A DNA stretch of 64,000 nucleotides from Candidatus Gastranaerophilales bacterium. Its GTDB lineage: Bacteria; Cyanobacteriota; Vampirovibrionia; Gastranaerophilales; Gastranaerophilaceae. The translations under genes were made by a program, and so were the position numbers. How positions within the stretch are numbered: the stretch's first letter is position 1; every line of letters begins with the position of its first letter. The stretch lies in the NCBI GenBank assembly GCA_003150395.1, contig QAMI01000059.1, positions 5,571-69,570 of the forward strand. The letters are read 5' to 3'. The notes beneath the pieces were generated by a model, which saw only the letters and a program-made list of their open reading frames with translations, made no database searches and was not told where the DNA came from. This document shows positions 51,684 to 59,884 of the stretch, in pieces.

Positions 51684-52811
51684 CTACATATTTTTATCAA
51701 GTCTAATTCCTTCCGCATTTGCCAAAAACTCCATAACATTTATAACTTTCGGGTGTTTTTTGTGTAAAACTCCGGCAGCTGCAAATCCTTGTAAAATTCC
51801 TAAAACACAGGCCGGGCAGGTTGTTAAAACAATATCAGCCCCGGTTTGCAGAATATTTTTAGCTTTTCTTTGGGAGATTTCAGCAGAAAGTTTTGGATTT
51901 TTCAATGCAAATTCTCCTGCAAACCCGCAGCATTCGTCAAAATCTTTCATTTCAATATATTCAACATTTTCGCATTTTTCTAATAGCGTTTTTATAAAAT
52001 TTGCGTTTTCAAGATGACAAGGTTTGTGAAAAGTGACTTTTAAGTTTTTTTTGAAACTAAATCTAACATTTTGTGTTGTCGCAAATTCACCGGCATTAAT
52101 AAACCTTGGTTTGTATTCTGTATTTTTAAAATATCCTTTCAAAGTGCTTTCACAGCTTGCGCAATCGGTTAAAATGTAATCAAATTCACAATCCAGAAGT
52201 TGAAGATTTCGGTTTTTGACTTGCTTAAAACGTTCCAAATTCCCGCTTGAAAGAAACGGCAGGCCGCAGCATTCAAAATCTTTTTCAATAACTTCAACAT
52301 CCATATTTGAAAAAACCTTCTTTAAATCGTTTTCAACTTTTGGCGCTATGTTGTTCACACAGCCTTTAAAGTAGAGAAGCTTTGTTTTTGGGGTGTTGTT
52401 GTTTGACGCGGATATGGAATTTAATTTTTGTCTTAGTCCGAAGTTAGTCAAAGATTTAACAAGCTTTATAAAATTCCCGAAAATTAAATCTGATTCTAAA
52501 AATTTTTCAAGTTTACCGTGAAAAGTATTTTTGGCGTATTCATATTTTGCCGTGTTAAATATTTCACAGACATCAATACTGCTCGGGCAAAAGTTTTTGC
52601 ATTTACCGCATTTAAGACACATGTCCAGATATTTTTCGATATTTTTGCTGAGTTTTAAATCACCTTTAAGAATTCCGTCGAGCATAACGAATTTGCCGCG
52701 GGAAACAGCACAATCGTTGCCTGTAATTTTATAAACCGGGCAGACAGATTGGCAAAGTCCGCATTTTGAACATTTGTTAATTTCATCGGCAAAATCTTGA
52801 AGTTTTTTCAT
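51684..52811 (-). CDS. GlcF/LutA-type iron-sulfur oxidoreductase subunit
   Basis: Two [4Fe-4S] ferredoxin motifs near the N-terminus ('CSKCGLCQSVCPVY', 'CLKCGKCKNFCPS') are followed by two CCG domains ('DFECCGLPFLSSG', 'DFDECCGFAGEFALKN') of the heterodisulfide-reductase type. At 375 residues it matches the glycolate oxidase iron-sulfur subunit or related lactate-utilisation proteins. The flavin-containing partner (GlcD) is not within this window, so it may act with a partner elsewhere. Confidence 0.88.
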   Translation of the reverse strand: MKKLQDFADEINKCSKCGLCQSVCPVYKITGNDCAVSRGKFVMLDGILKGDLKLSKNIEKYLDMCLKCGKCKNFCPSSIDVCEIFNTAKYEYAKNTFHGKLEKFLESDLIFGNFIKLVKSLTNFGLRQKLNSISASNNNTPKTKLLYFKGCVNNIAPKVENDLKKVFSNMDVEVIEKDFECCGLPFLSSGNLERFKQVKNRNLQLLDCEFDYILTDCASCESTLKGYFKNTEYKPRFINAGEFATTQNVRFSFKKNLKVTFHKPCHLENANFIKTLLEKCENVEYIEMKDFDECCGFAGEFALKNPKLSAEISQRKAKNILQTGADIVLTTCPACVLGILQGFAAAGVLHKKHPKVINVMEFLANAEGIRLDKNM

Positions 52812-52829
52812 ACATAAATGATAACATAA

Positions 52830-53528
52830 TTACCACGGATAATCATCTCTGATTTCCCAGCCATCTGCCATAATCAACCCTAAACAAAATGCACCGTTTG
52901 TATCGCCGGCTTCTTTTCTACAACCATATCTTTGTGATTTAATAATTTCATTTCTGTCAAATTTTGAATATCCGCCAATATCGGATGTCCCTTTATAACC
53001 AAAAGGAACAAGGCCGTAGTCTTTAGATATAACAATCGCAAAAAAATCTTTTCCAAATTTGTTTGGCTTTTTATATCCGTTTAAATCAATACAGATAATC
53101 TTAAAAGGAAGATATGAGTACTGCTGGGTATTACTTAAATAAAATGTTGTTCCGTCAACAGTGCTTACAATCAGTGCTTCGGAGTAAAATGGAGTAAATG
53201 TATTTTCAATAGTTCCATTTGGCCTTGTATATTGAATTTTATCAGATATTTTCCCATAAGATGTCATATTAATTGTTTTTAATTGAGGTTTTATATATTG
53301 ATTAAAAAATTCAGCAGACGTCTGATTATAATTCCAATATGTCAGATTTTCGTTTTTTAGCTCAGAAAGTTCTATTGCCTGAGATAATATTGAATAAACT
53401 TTTTTTAATTGGTTTATTGTCTGAATTTTTTGATATTTCCCGATTAACGCAGGTAGCGTTATAGCCGCAACAATTCCGATAATACCTAATGTTATTAAAA
53501 CTTCTGGCATGGTGAATGCTTTTTTCAT
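52830..53528 (-). CDS. Type IV prepilin-like protein (232 aa)
   Basis: The leader is only four or five residues (MKKA), then FTMPEVLITLGIIGIVAAIT with Glu at +5. The body contains 'DLNGYKKPNKFGKDFFAI' and ends with a Cys-containing 'GLIMADGWEIRDDYPW'. That end matches the tail of the 55643 prepilin (SGWKIPKNYPW), so these two form a subfamily distinct from the 10118/50818 pair. There is no homopolymer in this gene; a GAGGA ribosome site precedes the ATG, so it should be constitutively translatable. Confidence 0.85.
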   Translation of the reverse strand: MKKAFTMPEVLITLGIIGIVAAITLPALIGKYQKIQTINQLKKVYSILSQAIELSELKNENLTYWNYNQTSAEFFNQYIKPQLKTINMTSYGKISDKIQYTRPNGTIENTFTPFYSEALIVSTVDGTTFYLSNTQQYSYLPFKIICIDLNGYKKPNKFGKDFFAIVISKDYGLVPFGYKGTSDIGGYSKFDRNEIIKSQRYGCRKEAGDTNGAFCLGLIMADGWEIRDDYPW

Positions 53529-53672
53529 AAAAATCCTCTTTATTATAATTTAAATATCTAACGAATGCGTTAATTATTACATTTATTCGTTCATTTGTCA
53601 ATGAAGTTTTGAATTTATTTAATGAAAATTTAATTTAAAAGTAAAATGTTAAACGTATGAATGGAGCATTAA

Positions 53673-53888
53673 ATGATTATAAATGATTTAAAAAAAGTTT
53701 TACTAGACGTAAATATTTCATTGACCGAGTTAGCTGATGCGCTTGGAAAACGTTTAAATAAACATTATTCTTTAAATAATCTTTCAAACAAACTCCGCAA
53801 CGAAACGATTACGCATCGTGAAATGATTATAATTGCAGATATTTTGGGGTATGATTTAAAATTTGTAAGGCGCAAAGAAAATCGTTAA
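53673..53888 (+). CDS. Small HTH (XRE-like) DNA-binding protein
   Basis: In this 71-residue protein, '[13 protein letters not shown]' followed by '[32 protein letters not shown]' has the helix-turn-helix and following helices of the phage-repressor-like fold, including the terminal '[10 protein letters not shown]' block. Its last four bases overlap the end of the convergent ilvD gene. The ribosome site is poor (ATGGAGCATTAA). The target is unknown; the nearest divergent gene is a prepilin, which makes local regulation possible. Confidence 0.65.
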   Translation: MIINDLKKVLLDVNISLTELADALGKRLNKHYSLNNLSNKLRNETITHREMIIIADILGYDLKFVRRKENR

Positions 53889-55534
53889 ACAATCGCACCG
53901 TGGCTTGCATCCTGAACATTTTGTGCATATTTGAATAAATATCCTGACTTAACTTTCGGCTCAAATGGTTTCAATTTTGAACGACGGTTTTTAAGGTCTA
54001 CTTCGCTTACTAGAAGTTCTATTTTTCTGTTTGGGATATCTATTTTTATTCTGTCGCCATCTTGTACAAGTGCTATTGCACCGCTCTTTGCAGCTTCTGG
54101 ACAAATATGTCCGACGCAGATCCCGCGTGTTGCACCTGAAAATCTTCCGTCGGTAATCAGAGCGCAGGATTTGCCCAGACCTTTTCCTACTAAAAGCGAC
54201 GTCGGGGCAAGCATTTCACGCATTCCGGGGCCGCCAGCAGGGCCTTCATAGCGAATAACAATTACATCTCCGGCATTGATTTTGTCATTTTCTAAAGCTT
54301 CCATCGCGGCTTCTTCACTGTCAAAAGTTCTTGCCCTGCCTTCAAATTCATAACATTCAGGCGCCACTCCTGAAATTTTTATTACACATCCGTCTTTTGC
54401 AAGGTTGCCGTAAAGTACGCCTAGGCCGGCTTCTGTGTATGTTGAATTCTCATAAAGCGGAATGACTTCGGTATCGATATAAGCCTTTTGAGCAATTTCA
54501 GAGGTGGTTAAGCCACAAACCGTTGCAGTATTTGAAAGTTGTTTGCTTAAAGATTTCATCACTGCAGGAACACCGCCGGCATTGTGAAAATCTGACATTG
54601 TGAGTGTTGATGATGGATTAATTTTTACGATTTGGTGAATTTTACGGCTGAGTTTGTCAAAATCGTCTATTGTAACATCAAGATTGGCGGCGTTTGCAAT
54701 TGCAAGAAGATGTAAAAACGTGTTTGTGGAGCCGCCGAGCGCCAGCGAGGCGGTAAGTGCGTTTATCAATGCATCTTTTGTGATTATGTCAGAAGGTTTT
54801 ATATCATTTTTTACAAGTTCTAAAACTTGCATGCCGCTTTCAAAAGCTATGCGGCGTTTGCGTGACGAAACCGCTGATGCTGAAGCACAGTACGGAAGCG
54901 ACATCCCAAGGATTTCGGTCAGGCATGCCATTGTGTTTGCTGTGTACATTCCTTGGCAGGCACCTGCTGAGGGGCAGGATTCCTCTTCAAGAGCAAGAAG
55001 TTCTTCTTCTGTAATTTCACCGTTTCTGAATTTTCCGACAGCTTCAAAAGAACCTGTTACCATTGTCAATTTGTGGTGATTTCTGCACTCACCATCTAAC
55101 ATGGGGCCTGCAGTTACTATTATTGCAGGAATGTTAAGCCTCAAAGCTCCGATAATCATTCCCGGCGTAATTTTGTCGCAATTAGAGAGTAAAACAATTC
55201 CATCAAGCTGATGTGCTGCGGCAACGCTTTCAACGCAATCTGCAATTAAATCACGTGAGGGTAAAGAATATCTCATACCATCATGCCCCATTGCAATTCC
55301 GTCGCAAATCGCAGGAACACCGAATATAAAGGCTTGACCGCCTGCAGAGTGAATTCCCTTCTCAATTTGACGTTCCAAATCTCTCATCCCGATATGTCCT
55401 GGCACCAGGTCTGAAAATGCGCTCGCAATTCCGATAAAAGGCGCTTTCATGTTCTTTTTGCTTACGCCTGTTGCCATCAAAAGTCCGCGATGTGGAGTTT
55501 TTGAAATTCCTGATTTTATATTGTCACTTTTCAT
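53885..55534 (-). CDS. ilvD: Dihydroxy-acid dehydratase
   Basis: It makes 2-keto acids for Val, Leu, Ile and pantothenate synthesis, using an iron-sulfur cluster. Typical segments are '[20 protein letters not shown]', '[20 protein letters not shown]', '[19 protein letters not shown]', '[20 protein letters not shown]' and '[18 protein letters not shown]'. Cys residues in the NCDK and CPSAGAC motifs ligate the cluster. The 549-residue length is normal. It has no other ilv gene beside it here. Confidence 0.96.
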   Translation of the reverse strand: MKSDNIKSGISKTPHRGLLMATGVSKKNMKAPFIGIASAFSDLVPGHIGMRDLERQIEKGIHSAGGQAFIFGVPAICDGIAMGHDGMRYSLPSRDLIADCVESVAAAHQLDGIVLLSNCDKITPGMIIGALRLNIPAIIVTAGPMLDGECRNHHKLTMVTGSFEAVGKFRNGEITEEELLALEEESCPSAGACQGMYTANTMACLTEILGMSLPYCASASAVSSRKRRIAFESGMQVLELVKNDIKPSDIITKDALINALTASLALGGSTNTFLHLLAIANAANLDVTIDDFDKLSRKIHQIVKINPSSTLTMSDFHNAGGVPAVMKSLSKQLSNTATVCGLTTSEIAQKAYIDTEVIPLYENSTYTEAGLGVLYGNLAKDGCVIKISGVAPECYEFEGRARTFDSEEAAMEALENDKINAGDVIVIRYEGPAGGPGMREMLAPTSLLVGKGLGKSCALITDGRFSGATRGICVGHICPEAAKSGAIALVQDGDRIKIDIPNRKIELLVSEVDLKNRRSKLKPFEPKVKSGYLFKYAQNVQDASHGAIV

Positions 55535-55642
55535 AAATTTACTCCCTTGGTTTTATTTTACAGCAAATAAAACATTTGATAAAATTTCAAATAAATGGTA
55601 TTATATAAATAGAATTAAAAAAGAATATAAGGAGCTAAGTTT

Positions 55643-56480
55643 ATGAAAAAGCGCACTATGACTGAATTGCCGGGGGGGGGGGGCATCCGCTAATAGCACT
55701 CCTCACAGTTTTTTACGTATCTTGTGTATTGCTCATAATAATAATAAAATGCTTAATGTATTAGGTGACATAAAGGGCGATATGAAAAAAGGTTTTACAT
55801 TAGCGGAAGTTTTAATAACTCTTGGTGTCATCGGAATTATTGCAGCAATGACTTTTCCAATGATGATTACCAAATATCAAAAACAGGTTACAGTTGAGCG
55901 TCTAAAGAAATTTTATTCTGTCATGCAAAATGCTATCAGGCTTTCTGAAGCTGATAATGGAGAAATGGCAGATTGGGATTTCCCTAAAGATACCTATGAC
56001 AGAAATATGAAGACATTTTTTGACAGATATTACAGACCTTACTTGAAAGATTCTCAGGAATGCAGTAAGTCCTTATGTTTTAAACATGAAAAATATGATA
56101 TTTATTACTTGAATGGGAAACCTGCTGGAGGAATTTATTCTGATAATTATATAGTTAAGTTGAATGATGGGATGTATGTTTATTTTCTTCCAAATACTCC
56201 GGCAGCTTATATTTGGATGTTTGTTGACATAAACGGGCATCAGAAGCCAAACACCATAGGAAGGGACATTTTTGTTTTTGATATATATAGTTATCCTGCA
56301 AGGGCTCAACGCAAAAATTATCACATGAAATTCTGGGGTGAATACGATAAAGATGATGGAAAATTAACTGACAGTAATGATTATGGCTGCAACAAGTCAG
56401 CATCTAGATATTCAGGTTTTAAATGCGGTGAATTAATCTTACGAAGCGGCTGGAAAATCCCCAAAAATTACCCCTGGTAG
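55643..56480 (+). CDS. Phase-variable prepilin, OFF from the upstream start (frameshift at G12 tract)
   Basis: An ATG at 55643 with AAGGAGCTAAG starts MKKRTMTELP and runs into 12 G residues, then stops after GIR. Eleven or 14 G would continue through a 50-residue leader into FTLAEVLITLGVIGIIAAMT and a body ending 'SGWKIPKNYPW', about 278 residues. Here, unlike tracts A and C, an internal ATG at 55782 (MKKGFTLAE, with AAAGGG close upstream) could yield a normal short-leader prepilin in any phase, so the switch may change leader length or expression level. It is related to the prepilin at 52830-53528. Confidence 0.78.
55672..55683 (+). repeat. Poly-G tract (12 G), putative phase-variation switch D
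   Basis: Twelve G lie in codons 10-14 of the gene starting at 55643. At 12 the frame meets TAA four codons on, at 13 it runs to a later stop, and at 11 or 14 it opens into the prepilin. It is followed by GCATCCGC, like GCACCCGG after tract A. Confidence 0.85.
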
Positions 56481-56486
56481 GCGCAC

Positions 56487-56685
56487 ACGTAGTGTGCTTT
56501 TACACATTGGCTCAGTCATACTAATATCGCTGGTGAAGGAATTAGGTATGGAAGTGCAGGATCAGGACTGGGCGCTGGGAAAGAGAAATGTTTTGTGACG
56601 ATATTCGAAAAATGCGGCAGGGTTGTGAACGTAGTGTGCTTTTACACATTGCTCTGTCATACCAATATCGCTGGTGAAGGAATTA
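56487..56685. repeat. Pair of 58-bp direct repeats in an intergenic region
   Basis: Copies at 56487-56544 and 56629-56685 begin ACGTAGTGTGCTTTTACACA and end CGCTGGTGAAGGAATTA, with one base deleted and a few changes. Each starts with a small hairpin-forming part (GTGTGC...ACACA). They lie in a 393-bp gap (56481-56873) after the phase-variable prepilin; I see no gene there. Confidence 0.75.
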
Positions 56686-56741
56686 CGAGTATCCGCAGTA
56701 TTAAAGTGGTACCGCTGATAGAGATGAAGTCCTCGTTCATT

Positions 56742-56807
56742 CCCTCGCCGGGGAGAGGGCGCAGTTCTGCAAGAGCATTTAGCGATTGCTAGAAATGCGG
56801 GTGAGGG
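56742..56807. repeat. Interspersed repeat element, second copy
   Basis: It begins CCCTCGCC and ends GGGTGAGGG; the segment TTAGCGA-TTGC-TAGAAAT-GCGGGTGAGGG matches the reverse complement of the element at 47796-47917. An internal GGAGAGGGCG pairs with the beginning. Confidence 0.55.
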
Positions 56808-56873
56808 TTTAAAAATCATAAGTTGCATGGTAGAAAATTTCGTAAATGTTCAACCACGCTATAGTTCAAGTTT

Positions 56874-58190
56874 TTAAACTTGAGCCTTTTTATTAATAGT
56901 ACCTATAATAGCAGCCATTGTCCAGAAGATAAACTGAATTTGCGGCCTGAAAAATACAGTGTCGACAAGCCCGTGTACCATCATTGCAAGAATTGAAATT
57001 ACAGCCGCTGATAAAAATATTACTTGTCGAATTTCAGTTGATTTTAAAATTATTTTTATGCCTTGAGCCAGCATTGTTCCGATAAATCCTAAAAATGCAA
57101 TTAATGCAAAAATTCCGCTTTCAACTGCAATTTCTAAGAAAATGTTATATGCTGACAGTGCGTCAAATCCTGTTCTCATATATAGTCCGTAGATTTCTCG
57201 AAAATTCTTGTTGCCTACGCCAATGCCTAAAAGCCAGTTTTCTTTAAACATATTGAAAGATGATTGGTAAACATTAAATCTGAAAGAGTTTGACGAATCC
57301 TGCCGCATTGCAAACATAGATAGAACTCTCGCTCTTAAAGATGCAGAAAGCAGGATTGCCGATGTAATTAGAGCAATGCTGCCGCCTACAATTGCAGTGT
57401 AAATGGCTTTGTAATTTTGCCAGAAATATTTGGCTGAAACCGCAAAGGTTCCTGCAAGAATTACCATCATCCCGATATATGAGCCGCGGCAGCCGGTCAA
57501 AAAGAGAGCCGCCGTTGAAATTAAAGATAAAATTAAACCAACAATTCCGAAATGGTATTTTTTTTCAGTTAAGAATGCCGCTGTTGAGGCGTAAAGCGCC
57601 GGAATCCCAGCAACAAAATATCCTCCCAAAAGGTTTGGGTTGTATGGCTTTAAGGTTCCGTAAACACGCGTCATGATTTGTTCCGGATTAAGTTTTGATA
57701 CATCTTGCCAACCGGAAATTTCTTCAACATGCGCAAAGTTTTGTAAAAATCCGATTATTCCTTCAAAGCTTATGCAAAGCCCGATTGTAATCAAAATCGG
57801 TAAAATTTTATCTGTATTTTTTCTTAAAAAATGCGCGATGGAAAGATAAAAACCCATATATGTCAAAGTTTTTAAGAAACCTTTTAAGCTCAAGGCAAAG
57901 AGTGATGAGCCGGCTAGGCTGATTATTACAATCATAAAATACGCCAGAAGCCAGAGTTCAGCTTTTGAAGGTTTAAGTTCTTCGCCTTTTACAAATAAGA
58001 GCTTAACTATTGTCAGAAAAGTCGTAAAAAGTGCGATTAAGCCGATATAATCCGACTTCATGACCGTTGATGCTGCAAATACCGCAAGAATTGATATGTA
58101 AATTAATTTATCAATATTTTGCAGTATAAGGCTGTTATTATATAAAAATTGCGTGTGATTTTGTGTGAAATTAAATAATTTATTGAACAT
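56874..58190 (-). CDS. O-antigen ligase/polymerase-like membrane protein
   Basis: This is a multi-pass inner-membrane protein of 438 residues with 11-12 hydrophobic segments and the Wzy_C-type loop 'SFNMFKENWLLGIGVGNKNF', including the typical 'NWLLGxGxGN' pattern. It probably ligates or polymerises lipid-linked glycan. The start is the ATG at 58190, which overlaps the end of the DUF4330 gene by 11 bp; a GTG four codons earlier is possible. It forms an apparent operon with DUF4330 and the heptose kinase, about 17 kb from the main glycan locus. Confidence 0.85.
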   Translation of the reverse strand: MFNKLFNFTQNHTQFLYNNSLILQNIDKLIYISILAVFAASTVMKSDYIGLIALFTTFLTIVKLLFVKGEELKPSKAELWLLAYFMIVIISLAGSSLFALSLKGFLKTLTYMGFYLSIAHFLRKNTDKILPILITIGLCISFEGIIGFLQNFAHVEEISGWQDVSKLNPEQIMTRVYGTLKPYNPNLLGGYFVAGIPALYASTAAFLTEKKYHFGIVGLILSLISTAALFLTGCRGSYIGMMVILAGTFAVSAKYFWQNYKAIYTAIVGGSIALITSAILLSASLRARVLSMFAMRQDSSNSFRFNVYQSSFNMFKENWLLGIGVGNKNFREIYGLYMRTGFDALSAYNIFLEIAVESGIFALIAFLGFIGTMLAQGIKIILKSTEIRQVIFLSAAVISILAMMVHGLVDTVFFRPQIQFIFWTMAAIIGTINKKAQV

Positions 58191-58755
58191 TTTCCACTGC
58201 ACTTAATTGCTGGTCTTTTGCTACTTCTTCTGCTCCATTAATAAGCTGGATGTTTGAAACGGTTCCGTTAAGTCTGTAGTCAGCACCTTCAAGAGTAATC
58301 GGAAGTCCGATTTTAATCTTGTTTCCGCCGACAACTGCGCCGTCTTTTGTGATTTTTGCTGTATCAGTAAGGGTTACAACTGCATCATATACATTTGGTT
58401 GTGAAACATCTTCAACTACAATTACGGTTTTTGTATTTCTTGTGTTCAATACAGGAAGAACAATTTTGCGTCTTTCAGCTTTTACATTTGTTATTTGTAA
58501 ATCTGAATACGGAACATTTCTTATGCTTATAAAAGTTGTTTCGTTGGCTTTTATTGGCAGTTCGTTACCTGTATAAGTTATGCCGCGCATGACAACGTCA
58601 AAAGAAATTTGAGAAACCGCATCAATACTTTTGCTTGCGGTCGAGCGCATACCTTTCATTGTACAAAATCCGACGATTGCTGCGAGAATTATGCCTATGA
58701 TAATAATATAGTCGACAATTCTGAGTTTTTTCAGAGTATTTAAAAAGTTTTCCAT
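58180..58755 (-). CDS. DUF4330-type membrane-anchored protein
   Basis: This is a 191-residue protein with one N-terminal transmembrane helix ('VDYIIIIGIILAAIVGFC') and an extracytoplasmic beta-rich domain ('DVVMRGITYTGNELPIKANE', 'DAVVTLTDTAKITKDGAVVG', 'KIKIGLPITLEGADYRLNG'). The layout and the 'LRIVDYIIIIGIILA' start match DUF4330, known from cyanobacteria and Firmicutes and often found beside glycan polymerase genes. It lies between the heptose kinase (9-bp gap) and the ligase-like gene (11-bp overlap), so a role in glycan export is likely. Confidence 0.7.
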   Translation of the reverse strand: MENFLNTLKKLRIVDYIIIIGIILAAIVGFCTMKGMRSTASKSIDAVSQISFDVVMRGITYTGNELPIKANETTFISIRNVPYSDLQITNVKAERRKIVLPVLNTRNTKTVIVVEDVSQPNVYDAVVTLTDTAKITKDGAVVGGNKIKIGLPITLEGADYRLNGTVSNIQLINGAEEVAKDQQLSAVENVQ

Positions 58756-58764
58756 AATGTTCTC

Positions 58765-59772
58765 CTATAAAATATTTTCGACAGCGCAAAGAAGTTCGCT
58801 GATTGTTGTTGTGGCGCATCCAAACTGTTTTACGACAAGACTTGCCGCTATATTTCCGATGAGAGCCGCATAAACACTGTCGGCGCCTGCTGCAAGTGCA
58901 AGTGTGTAAACTGCAGTAACAGTGTCGCCGGCACCTGTTACATCAAATACTTCGGATTTGTTAAATACTGGAATTTTAGTGTATTTTTTGTTCGGTTCTG
59001 TTACAAACATGCCGTCTGCACCGCAAGTTATTAATATTGATTTGGCTTTTGTATCACGTAAGAGTTTGTCGCCTGCTTTTTTCAAATCCTCGTCATTGTT
59101 TATAAAAAATCCGACTGACTTTTGCGTGTCAGGAAGGTTTGGTGTCATAGAGGTTATGTTTTTGTATGTTTCGAGATTTTTTTGCGCATCAACAACGACT
59201 ATTTTTTTGTGTTTATTTGCGATTTCGATTGTTTTTTCAATAACTTTTTTTGTGAGAGTTCCGATGTGATAATCCGACAAAATAACAGCATCAACTTCAG
59301 GAATTGCTTTTTTAAGCTGTTCAATTACGAGATTTTCAGTTTCTTTAGAAAGCGGTTCCTTGGTCTGACGGTCAATTCTTACAATCTGCTGGGTGATTGA
59401 TGTAGAAATGCTTCCTGAAATTCTTGTTTTAGTTGTGGTTTTTCTGGAGGAGTCTTTCACAACATAAGCCGCGTCAACTTTAGCCTCTTTAAAGGTTTCA
59501 AAAAGCTGTCCTGACTGATAATCATCTCCGCAAACCCCGATAACTTTAATTTTTCCGTTATTGAGAGTTGCAACGTTGTGCGCCGCATTGGAAGCAGCAC
59601 CGAGAATAAGTTTTGTTCTTGTGTGCTGCAAAATCAGCACTGGTGCCTCGCGGGAAATTCTTTCAGTGTCGCCGTAAATCATCTCATCAATTGCCAAATC
59701 CCCGACAACAAGGATTTTGGGCTCGTTTAATCTTTTAATATATGAAATTAGTTTCTTTTTATCAAAATCCAT
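58765..59772 (-). CDS. D-glycero-beta-D-manno-heptose 7-phosphate kinase-like (RfaE domain I)
   Basis: This is a PfkB-fold kinase of 335 residues. 'ILVVGDLAIDEMIYGDTERI', 'SREAPVLILQ', 'LGAASNAAHNVATL' and the anion-hole motif 'DVTGAGDTVTAVYTLALAAG' match the kinase half of HldE/RfaE. The cytidylyl/adenylyltransferase half is absent, so this corresponds to HldA. It phosphorylates heptose at O-1 in beta configuration for ADP-heptose synthesis, while the HddA at 34583 makes the alpha form. The ATG at 59772 is chosen over one ten codons upstream, with modest confidence (no strong ribosome site at either). Confidence 0.8.
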   Translation of the reverse strand: MDFDKKKLISYIKRLNEPKILVVGDLAIDEMIYGDTERISREAPVLILQHTRTKLILGAASNAAHNVATLNNGKIKVIGVCGDDYQSGQLFETFKEAKVDAAYVVKDSSRKTTTKTRISGSISTSITQQIVRIDRQTKEPLSKETENLVIEQLKKAIPEVDAVILSDYHIGTLTKKVIEKTIEIANKHKKIVVVDAQKNLETYKNITSMTPNLPDTQKSVGFFINNDEDLKKAGDKLLRDTKAKSILITCGADGMFVTEPNKKYTKIPVFNKSEVFDVTGAGDTVTAVYTLALAAGADSVYAALIGNIAASLVVKQFGCATTTISELLCAVENIL

Positions 59773-59884
59773 AACAATTCTCTTCAAAAATTTTTCTTCC
59801 ATTCTAGCACAAACAAAAATTTTCGCAAAAAGGCAATTTTTTTATAGCTAAATACTTTATATAAATATAACTGGGGGATATTTT

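Noticed and set aside
53931..55079. Long plus-strand open frames within ilvD
   Set aside because: They are Ser/Pro-rich antisense frames of a well-conserved gene; no ribosome sites or homology.
56481..56873. Possible CRISPR array from the repeated segments
   Set aside because: Only two copies, unequal neighbours, spacing too large, and no cas genes.
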